Translations under genes and position numbers: made by a program | The notes under the pieces: generated by a model | Databases searched by the model: none | Seen by the model: the letters and a program-made list of their open reading frames with translations, nothing else | What the model was told of the DNA's origin: nothing | Part shown: positions 1 through 5,880 of the stretch, piece after piece | Layout of the letters: each line of letters begins with the position of its first letter | Position numbering within the stretch: the first letter of the stretch is position 1 | From: Actinomycetota bacterium | Lineage (GTDB): Bacteria > Actinomycetota > Actinomycetes > S36-B12 | Assembly (NCBI GenBank): GCA_027729865.1 | Contig: JAQCBM010000038.1 | Coordinates: 1 to 11,008 of the forward strand | DNA: 11,008 nucleotides | Direction: 5' to 3'

Positions 1-1
1 G

Positions 2-508
2 ATGAGTAGTTCGGATTGGGCGGCCCTGGTCGGTATCTGTATGGGATCGGACTCGGACTGGTCCACGATGCAGGCTGCGTCGCAAGTTTTGGATGAGTTC
101 TCGGTGCCGCACCGGGTGGATGTGCTCTCTGCGCATCGAATGCCGGTGGAGATGATCGAGTACGCCAAGGACGCGCGTTCTTCGGGACTGCGAGTGGTGA
201 TAGCTGGCGCCGGAGGTGCGGCTCACCTTCCAGGGATGCTCGCATCCGTGACTGCACTGCCGGTGATCGGTGTACCCGTCAATGCGACGTCGTTGGATGG
301 CATGGATTCCTTGTTGTCCATCGCACAGATGCCCGCCGGGGTTCCGGTGGCGACGGTTGCCATCGGGGGTGCCCGCAACGCCGGACTGCTCGCGGTACGC
401 ATGCTTGGTATCGCCGATGCTTCCCTGTTCGATCAGATGGAGCAATTCCAGGTGGAGCTGAATGCAACAGCCCGCGCGAAAGGTGATTCGATCCGACGCG
501 ATCGTTAA
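2..508 (+). CDS. purE: N5-carboxyaminoimidazole ribonucleotide mutase (class I PurE)
   Basis: PurE converts N5-carboxyaminoimidazole ribonucleotide to 4-carboxy-5-aminoimidazole ribonucleotide in cytoplasmic de novo purine synthesis, after PurK. The 168-residue product has the normal bacterial class I length. It shows the substrate-phosphate loop GSDSD (residues 15-19), the SAHR motif with the catalytic histidine (His45), the glycine-rich AGAGGAAHLPGM block (about 68-79), PVIGVP, and the GGARNAGLLAVRML segment near the C-terminus. The ATG at position 2 gives the expected N-terminus. It sits in the pattern gATGA, so a gene just upstream could end in the overlapping TGA; purK is the usual partner, but this is inference because only one base is visible. 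Its TAA stop lies in TTAA and overlaps the stop of the convergent CoA-binding gene by 4 bp. Identification is secure. Confidence 0.96.
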   Translation: MSSSDWAALVGICMGSDSDWSTMQAASQVLDEFSVPHRVDVLSAHRMPVEMIEYAKDARSSGLRVVIAGAGGAAHLPGMLASVTALPVIGVPVNATSLDGMDSLLSIAQMPAGVPVATVAIGGARNAGLLAVRMLGIADASLFDQMEQFQVELNATARAKGDSIRRDR

Positions 509-939
509 GGCTTCTGCACAACAAGCCGCGGGTACTCGATCGCCGGGCAGCGATCCATCACCATGAGTAGGCCAGCATCGGTGACCCTTGTTGCTGCGTC
601 GTAGTCGATTACCTCGAGTTGGAACCAGACAGCCTTGGCGCCAGACTCGATTGCCTGGTCGGCGAATTCCCCGGCGCGGTCGAAGCGCACGAACACATCC
701 ACCACGTCGGGTGCGCCGTGGACTGTGGTTGCTTCTTCGACGGAGGTGAAGCCGGGTGCGCCGTGGACCTCCTGGGCGCGTGGGTAGATCGGCACAATCT
801 GCTTGCCGATCGACTGCAGGAAACGGGCAACTCGGTAGGCCGGTCGATCCGGGTTATCGCCCAGGCCCACGATGAACCACAGTCGTGAGTCCTCGAGCAG
901 ATTTCGAATCTGATCGTCGGTGGCGAGTGTGGTGGTCAC
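505..939 (-). CDS. CoA-binding domain protein, YccU family (CoA_binding_2)
   Basis: This 144-residue cytoplasmic protein is a single Rossmann-like CoA-binding domain, close in length to E. coli YccU (about 137 residues). Family landmarks are VGLGDNPDRPAYRV (residues 24-37), GAKAVWFQL (about 100-108) and the C-terminal MDRCPAIE (128-135). The fold resembles the CoA-binding part of succinyl-CoA synthetase, but the cellular role of YccU proteins is not established. I chose the GTG at 939-937 because it begins 10 bp after the ugd stop and just before the conserved domain; the frame stays open upstream, but that part lies inside ugd and matches nothing. The ribosome-binding site is weak, so it is probably translated from the ugd transcript. 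A 16-bp direct repeat inside the gene encodes two VHGAP pentapeptides. The stop is shared with purE in TTAA. Family sure, function unknown. Confidence 0.9.
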   Translation of the reverse strand: MTTTLATDDQIRNLLEDSRLWFIVGLGDNPDRPAYRVARFLQSIGKQIVPIYPRAQEVHGAPGFTSVEEATTVHGAPDVVDVFVRFDRAGEFADQAIESGAKAVWFQLEVIDYDAATRVTDAGLLMVMDRCPAIEYPRLVVQKP

Positions 940-949
940 GTCTTGTGGG

Positions 950-2290
950 TTAGGCCGTGGGGCGGCCGAGTGCGCGGTAGACCCAGCCGGCCGAACGCCA
1001 GGCTTGCGGGTCCAGTGCGTTGCGCGCATCGATGATCGCTGCACCGGCGACCTTCGATGTGAGTGAATGCGGATCGAGTTCGCGGTACTCGCGCCATTCG
1101 GTGCCCAGCAGTAGCAGGTCGGCACCGGTGACGGCATCGAGCAATTCCTCGCGGTAGTCCATGTTGGGGTAGACGCGCTTGGCGTTCGAGATGCCCTTCG
1201 GATCGTGAACGCGGACAGTCGCGCCGGCGTTGGAGATCGCTACGGCAACATCGAGGGCCGGTGAATCGCGGACGTCGTCGCTGTCGGGTTTGAACGTGGC
1301 ACCAAGCATCGTGACGACCTTGCCGCGAAAGTCGCCACCGAGTGTCTTGCGTGCGAGGTCCACGGTGTGAGCGCGGCGGCGTAGGTTGATCTGGTCAACT
1401 TCGCGCAGGAAGGTCAGCGCTTCCTCGGCCCCGAGTTCACCGGCGCGGGCCATAAACGCGCGGATGTCCTTAGGCAGGCAGCCGCCGCCGAAGCCCAGGC
1501 CGGCGGCGAGGAAGCGGTTGCCTATGCGGGGGTCGTAGCCGATGGCCTGCGCGAGTTTCGTGACGTCTGCGCCGGCGGCTTCACACACCTCGGCCATTGC
1601 GTTGATGAAGGAGATCTTGGTAGCGAGGAAGGAGTTCGCGGCGACCTTCACAAGTTCGGCGGTGGGGTAGTCGGTGATCAGGAAGGGAACGCCGTCGGCG
1701 ATGAGCGGTGCGTAGACCTCACGCATCACCTGCTCGGCGCGTTCGGAGGTGACACCCACCACGAGTCGGTCGGGCTTAAGGGTGTCTTGCACCGCGAAGC
1801 CCTCGCGCAAGAACTCCGGGTTCCAGGCGACCTCCACGCCGCTGGCCGCGGTGTTCTTCAAGCGGTTCACGATCTCGTCGGCAGTTCCCACCGGAACGGT
1901 GGACTTCCCGACCACAATGTCGGTTGCGGAAATGTGTGGGGCAAGGGCATCGACGGCACCGAAGACCTGAGACATATCCGCGGCGTACGCACCCGGCTGC
2001 TGCGGCGTACCCACGCAGATGAAGTGGACGTCGGCTGCTTGTGCAGCTTCTTCGAAAGAGGTGGTGAAGCGCACGCGACCGGCCTGCAGGTTGCGCTGCA
2101 GAAGCTCATCAAGCTCGGGCTCGAAGAAGGGAACCGTGCCGGAGTTGAGCAACTCCACTTTGGCTGGGTCGATATCGACGCCGATCACCGTGAAACCGAG
2201 CTCGGCCATGCACGCCGCGTGGGTGGCGCCGAGGTATCCGGTTCCGATGACCGATAACACGGGTTTGGTGCCTGGAACGGGCTCTGCCAT
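950..2290 (-). CDS. ugd: UDP-glucose 6-dehydrogenase (UDP-glucuronate synthesis)
   Basis: The enzyme oxidises UDP-glucose to UDP-glucuronate with two NAD+ in the cytosol, supplying uronic acid for surface polysaccharides. The 446 residues match the usual Ugd/TuaD/RkpK length. The N-terminal NAD-binding Rossmann motif is GTGYLG (16-21). NPEFLREG lies at 157-164, the conserved Lys215 and Asn219 in ELVKVAANSFLATK, and the catalytic cysteine is Cys271 in GFGGGCLPKD. The C-terminal UDP-binding domain has GATFKPDSDDVRDSP (330-344). All key residues are present, so it should be active. The ATG at 2290 follows a TANNNT -10 box by six bases, suggesting a leaderless transcript. It is divergent from a glycosyltransferase operon and is followed 10 bp later by the CoA-binding gene. 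A UDP-N-acetylmannosamine or GDP-mannose dehydrogenase is possible in principle, but the motifs favour UDP-glucose. Confidence 0.95.
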   Translation of the reverse strand: MAEPVPGTKPVLSVIGTGYLGATHAACMAELGFTVIGVDIDPAKVELLNSGTVPFFEPELDELLQRNLQAGRVRFTTSFEEAAQAADVHFICVGTPQQPGAYAADMSQVFGAVDALAPHISATDIVVGKSTVPVGTADEIVNRLKNTAASGVEVAWNPEFLREGFAVQDTLKPDRLVVGVTSERAEQVMREVYAPLIADGVPFLITDYPTAELVKVAANSFLATKISFINAMAEVCEAAGADVTKLAQAIGYDPRIGNRFLAAGLGFGGGCLPKDIRAFMARAGELGAEEALTFLREVDQINLRRRAHTVDLARKTLGGDFRGKVVTMLGATFKPDSDDVRDSPALDVAVAISNAGATVRVHDPKGISNAKRVYPNMDYREELLDAVTGADLLLLGTEWREYRELDPHSLTSKVAGAAIIDARNALDPQAWRSAGWVYRALGRPTA

Positions 2291-2293
2291 GCG

Positions 2294-2321
2294 TTGAGCG
2301 TAGCGAGCGCGCCCCTACGCT
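2294..2321 (+). promoter_or_regulatory. Putative leaderless promoter of the glycosyltransferase operon
   Basis: A -35-like TTGAGC (2294-2299), a 16-bp spacer and a -10-like TACGCT (2316-2321, fitting actinobacterial TANNNT) end six bases before the ATG at 2328. Transcription would start on or next to that ATG, giving leaderless mRNA. There is no Shine-Dalgarno sequence in the 37 bp available, which agrees. The -35 overlaps the opposing -10 of ugd, so the two promoters should interfere or be co-regulated. Seen in sequence; activity is inferred. Confidence 0.6.
2297..2302 (-). promoter_or_regulatory. Putative -10 box of a leaderless ugd promoter
   Basis: On the minus strand TACGCT (2302-2297) is followed by six bases and then the ugd ATG at 2290. 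This is the same hexamer and spacing as for the operon on the other strand. The -35 region (around 2319-2325, GGCAAGC on the minus strand) is poor, so this promoter may be weaker, may rely on an activator, or may depend mainly on the -10. No Shine-Dalgarno sequence is present. Leaderless initiation is inferred from spacing alone. Confidence 0.5.
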
Positions 2322-2327
2322 TGCCGT

Positions 2328-3923
2328 ATGGCAAAGCCCGCGAGCCAACCGGTGCCCGGTGTTCGGGTACGGGAGCGGGGCGATCGCTGGGAGGTTAGGG
2401 CGGACCACCTCGGCTCCTTGCGCCGCTTGATCACCTCGTCCGTGGGCACGGGGACCATCAGTGGAGCGCAGGTGCGCATAGACCGCTGGCGCCGACCGCA
2501 TCTGGGGTGGACCGGCACGCCTGGAATCGCTGGGGTCGATGAGCTGTCCGTTCGTCCGCGCGCCGACGGAGTGGAGGTGGAGATCGAACTGCGTGACCCA
2601 CTCGACGCGGCCGAGGTGCTGTCCGCCGTGCTGCGGACGCTGCAACCGACCGCGACCGGTTTTCCGTCTCCCACCTGGTCCGCAGGTGTTCCTGCCAATG
2701 GAATGTTGGCCGAGCAGGTACGCGACGTTCGGGTGGCGGGCGACGAAGACGCGCATGTGCGGCGCGCAGATGTGCTGTTGGTTCCGGAGAAAACCGCGGA
2801 CGTACGGGATATCGCCGAGCTAGTTGTGGTGGTGTCCGAGCAGACGTGGGGTGAGCGCAGCGTCTTGGTCGATCCGAGCATCCATCGCCCGCACGGACGC
2901 GCATCGGACTTTGTGGGCGAGATTGTTCCCGCGGTCGACATCATCGCGTCGTATCGACTCGGTGTGGACATGACCGATGTGAAGCCGCTGCGTTCGGTGT
3001 CTGCTGTTACCGAAGCGTCGTCACTGCCCACCTGGTTACGCGCGCAATTGTCGGCGCTCGGTGTGGTGCTCGTGGAATCTGAAGGCGAATCACCCCCTGC
3101 CGACGATTACCTGGCGTGGCAGACGTTGTCCGTGGATGGACGCCGGGATGCCTTGCGCGAGTACTCACCCTGGCCGGCGGTGGCGCCGTGGCCCAGTGTG
3201 AGCATCCTGTTATCCACGCATCGCCCCGAGCGCCTGGAGCACGCGCTGGCAATGGTGCGTCGCCAGGACTATCCATACCTGCAAGCGGTGATCGTGCTGC
3301 ACGGTGATGAAGAAGTGGTTGCTCAGCATGCGCCGCGGGTGCGGGCAGCCCTCGACGGCTGGGACGGGGAGTGGGCGCTGATCGGCGTGCCATCCGAGCG
3401 CAACCTTGGACATGCGCTCGCGGCAGCGAGCGCTCGTGCCGACGGTGAACTTCTCACCAAGATGGACGACGACGACTACTACTCATCAACGCACGTGTGG
3501 GATCTAGTGCTGGCCCGGATGTATTCCGGTGCGCAGATCGTGGGCAAGGCGCTGGACTGGGTGTACTTGGCCGCGTCTGACACCACCGTCTTCAGGCCGA
3601 CGTACCCCGCGGAACGATTCGCACGATTCGTTGCCGGGGGCACCATGTTGATCTCAGCAGGCGACCTCGCCCAGGTGGGTGGCTGGCGTCCGGTGCCGCG
3701 CTCGGTGGACCGGGCGCTGCTCGATCGTGTTCTGGAATCCGGCGGGCTGGTCTATCGAACCCACGGCCTGGGCTATGTGTATGTGCGCAGCGCTGCCGAT
3801 GGTTCAGCCAATACCTCACAGGTGAATGAAGAACACTTTCTCACCAAGACGGTTGCGCAGTTCCCGGGGCTGCTTTCCTCGCCGGCGCTGGGAACCGAGG
3901 GAGTTATGGGGTACTTGTCGTGA
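2328..3923 (+). CDS. Family 2 glycosyltransferase with a long unrecognised N-terminal region
   Basis: The last 240 of 531 residues form a GT-A glycosyltransferase. A first strand SVSILLSTHRPERL begins near residue 290, followed by RRQDYPYLQAVIVLHG, then SERNLGHALAAASARADGE, and an acidic DxD-type motif KMDDDDYY (378-385) expected to bind the metal and nucleotide sugar. FVAGGTMLISAGDLAQVGGW (435-453) corresponds to the acceptor-side region of GT2 enzymes. Sugar and acceptor cannot be told. Residues 1-285 are charged, have no clear signal peptide or membrane segment, and I do not recognise them; they contain the strand-like ELVVVVSEQTW (164-174) and could be a specificity or interaction domain. 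It is the first gene of the operon; the ATG at 2328 directly follows a -10 box, and the stop overlaps the next GTG start by 4 bp. It probably acts at the cytoplasmic face of the membrane. Confidence 0.85.
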   Translation: MAKPASQPVPGVRVRERGDRWEVRADHLGSLRRLITSSVGTGTISGAQVRIDRWRRPHLGWTGTPGIAGVDELSVRPRADGVEVEIELRDPLDAAEVLSAVLRTLQPTATGFPSPTWSAGVPANGMLAEQVRDVRVAGDEDAHVRRADVLLVPEKTADVRDIAELVVVVSEQTWGERSVLVDPSIHRPHGRASDFVGEIVPAVDIIASYRLGVDMTDVKPLRSVSAVTEASSLPTWLRAQLSALGVVLVESEGESPPADDYLAWQTLSVDGRRDALREYSPWPAVAPWPSVSILLSTHRPERLEHALAMVRRQDYPYLQAVIVLHGDEEVVAQHAPRVRAALDGWDGEWALIGVPSERNLGHALAAASARADGELLTKMDDDDYYSSTHVWDLVLARMYSGAQIVGKALDWVYLAASDTTVFRPTYPAERFARFVAGGTMLISAGDLAQVGGWRPVPRSVDRALLDRVLESGGLVYRTHGLGYVYVRSAADGSANTSQVNEEHFLTKTVAQFPGLLSSPALGTEGVMGYLS

Positions 3924-4927
3924 GTAGTTCATCGGCGCAATTGCCCACTGTGAGCGTGGTGATGCCGGTGGTAAACGAGGAAAAACACCTGCGCAGCTCC
4001 GTGCAACGAGTACTTGCACAGGACTACGACGGACCATTCGATGTGACGCTCGCAGTGGGGCCGAGCAAGGACGCAACCGAGGACGTTGCGCGCGCTCTGG
4101 CGGAAGAGTTCGCGCAGGTGTGCGTGGTGTCCAATCCCAGCGGGGCTACGCCGGCGGGGTTGAACGCGGCGATCAACGCGTCGTCGGGAGAGATCGTGGT
4201 GCGCGTGGATGGCCACGCAATGATCCCTGCCGACTATGTGACATGCGCGGTGGAGGTTCTGACGCGAACCGGTGCGGACAACGTGGGTGGTGTGATGGCC
4301 GCCGAAGGGACCGGTGATTTCGAACGTGCTGTTGCCGCGGCGATGACATCGCGCTTCGGGGTGGGCGATGCTTCCTTCCACGTGGGCGGTGAGGAAGGCC
4401 CTGCGCTGACCGTTTATCTCGGTTGCTTTCGTCGCTCGGCCCTTGAACGGGTGGGTGGTTACGACGAATCCATGGAGCGAGCCCAGGATTGGGAATTGAA
4501 CCTGCGTATCCGTGAGAGTGGAGGCGTTGTCTACTTCACACCGGATCTGCACGTGACGTATCGACCCAGGCATTCCTTTCGCGCGCTTTCCCGCCAATAT
4601 CACGATTACGGACGTTGGCGGCGGGAAGTTGCGCGCCGGCACCCGTCCACGTTGTCGCTGCGTTACCTTGCGGCGCCGGTGACTGTTGCTGCGGTGGGTG
4701 CTGGGTTGGTGATGGGTGTGACGGGTGCGCTCAGTGGTCGCCCGAACTTGGTGGGCCTTGGATTGGTTCCGGCCGCCGTGTACGCCGGCGGAAATGCGAT
4801 TGCGTCGATAGTGACAGGCATCCGCACGGGAGATACACGTGTTGCGATGCGATTGCCGGCAGTATTCGCCACGATGCACGGTGCCTGGGGACTGGGCTTT
4901 CTTCGCGGCGGTGCGGGACACAAATGA
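3920..4927 (+). CDS. ExoA-like family 2 glycosyltransferase with C-terminal membrane segments
   Basis: The GT-A domain opens with PTVSVVMPVVNEEKHL (10-24). The nucleotide-sugar motif is VRVDGHAMIPADYV (94-107), a DxH variant of DxD typical of ExoA-like enzymes. GCFRRSALERVGGYDE (168-183), then QDWELNLRIRESGG (189-202) with the likely acidic catalytic base region, and QYHDYGRWR (226-234), resembling the QxxRW-type motif of processive GT2 proteins. Two hydrophobic stretches near residues 249-271 and 277-300 should anchor it in the membrane, active site on the cytoplasmic side. At 335 residues it is normal for this subfamily. The GTG start at 3920 overlaps the preceding stop by 4 bp, with GGGG about 8 bases upstream as a possible ribosome-binding site; the next ATG overlaps its stop in the same way. 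It likely adds a hexose or uronic acid to a lipid-linked intermediate; donor unknown. Confidence 0.88.
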   Translation: MSSSSAQLPTVSVVMPVVNEEKHLRSSVQRVLAQDYDGPFDVTLAVGPSKDATEDVARALAEEFAQVCVVSNPSGATPAGLNAAINASSGEIVVRVDGHAMIPADYVTCAVEVLTRTGADNVGGVMAAEGTGDFERAVAAAMTSRFGVGDASFHVGGEEGPALTVYLGCFRRSALERVGGYDESMERAQDWELNLRIRESGGVVYFTPDLHVTYRPRHSFRALSRQYHDYGRWRREVARRHPSTLSLRYLAAPVTVAAVGAGLVMGVTGALSGRPNLVGLGLVPAAVYAGGNAIASIVTGIRTGDTRVAMRLPAVFATMHGAWGLGFLRGGAGHK

Positions 4928-5880
4928 GTCTTATCGATCGCATTCGAGGCAGTCGTGCACGCACGCTGCGTTGGACGATCGTGACCTCGGCACCGAAGGG
5001 GGAAGCGGGCGAGCAGTGGGGCGATACCTGGTTCGCCCGGGATCTCGCAGACGCCCTCCAACGCGCCGGGCAGCAGGTGAAGGTTGTCTCGCGCGCGGGG
5101 GCGAACAGCGAGAAACGAGCGGACGACGACGTTGTCCTGGTCCTGCGGGGGCTGCGCGCGGTGGAACCTCCGGCGGATCGTTCCTCGGTGTGGATGCTGT
5201 GGGTGCTCTCGCATCCGGAGTTGGTGACCGAGCACGAGATGCGCGGTTATGACGCCGTGTTTGCCGCCAGCACTTCGTGGCTGGGCCCAGGTGACGTTGA
5301 TGTGATGCCGTTGCTGCAGGCAACGGCGCATGGACGTTTCCATCCCGGTGCGGCGCCGCCCGATTCGGGTGCACCAGTGCTGTTCGTGGGTTCCACACGC
5401 GGTGAATTCAGACCCGCGGTTCGTGGGGCGCTTCGATCGAGTCGAGCAGATGAGCTGGTCGTGTACGGCGTTGGGTGGGAGGAATTTTTGTCGGAGGATC
5501 GCATCGCCGGCGAATTCGTATCCAACGACTCCCTACCGGCGGCGTATGCGGGTGCTGGGATCGTGCTCAACGACCATCACCGAGATATGGCGCAGGCCGG
5601 CTTTTTGTCCAACCGACTTTTCGATGCCGTTGCCAGTGGTGCTCGGGTGCTCTCCGACCGGGCAGTTGGCCTGGAAGAAGTCTTCGGCTCATCCGTAGTG
5701 ATGTTCACCGACGAGGATGATCTGGTGCGTCTGCTTGAACGCCCCGTGGATGAGGTATTTCCGGATCGCGTCGAGCGATTGGCTCAGGCAAGGCGGGTAG
5801 CCCAGGAGCACTCCTTCGATGCGCGCGCTGCTGTGTTGATCAACCGCGCGCAGCAAACGCGGCAGCAGGTGCGTCGATGA
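4924..5880 (+). CDS. CgeB-like glycosyltransferase (GT-B fold, Glyco_trans_1_2 type)
   Basis: This 318-residue protein has a reduced GT-B layout. The N-terminal half begins LRWTIVTSAPKGEAGEQWGD (15-34), followed by a helix DLADALQRAGQQVKVVSR typical of the acceptor domain. The second half carries PVLFVGSTRGEFRP (151-164) and the donor-binding GFLSNRLFDAVASGARVLSD (226-245) with VGLEEVFG (248-255), the signature that places it with CgeB-like transferases (PF13524 type). No signal peptide or membrane segment is seen. The ATG at 4924 is preferred: it overlaps the previous stop by 4 bp, has GGGA five bases upstream, and starts the recognisable domain. The frame is open further upstream to 4615, but that lies inside the preceding gene in another frame and is GC-rich noise. 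The stop overlaps the next ATG by 4 bp. Glycosyltransferase assignment is likely; the sugar is unknown. Confidence 0.82.
   Translation: MSLIDRIRGSRARTLRWTIVTSAPKGEAGEQWGDTWFARDLADALQRAGQQVKVVSRAGANSEKRADDDVVLVLRGLRAVEPPADRSSVWMLWVLSHPELVTEHEMRGYDAVFAASTSWLGPGDVDVMPLLQATAHGRFHPGAAPPDSGAPVLFVGSTRGEFRPAVRGALRSSRADELVVYGVGWEEFLSEDRIAGEFVSNDSLPAAYAGAGIVLNDHHRDMAQAGFLSNRLFDAVASGARVLSDRAVGLEEVFGSSVVMFTDEDDLVRLLERPVDEVFPDRVERLAQARRVAQEHSFDARAAVLINRAQQTRQQVRR

Noticed and set aside
937..1137. N-terminal extension of the CoA-binding gene to an upstream ATG at 1137
   Set aside because: The extra residues lie inside ugd in another frame, match nothing, and the GTG at 939 just after the ugd stop fits the family length.
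3929..4921. A 330-codon open frame on the minus strand antisense to the ExoA-like gene
   Set aside because: The plus frame has clear GT2 motifs and operon overlaps; the antisense frame has no recognisable domain and is rich in Arg, His and Ser, as expected from GC-rich shadow frames.
4615..4923. In-frame upstream extension of the CgeB-like transferase
   Set aside because: The extension is Cys/Gly-rich, overlaps the membrane part of the previous gene, and is replaced by a well-placed ATG with a 4-bp overlap.
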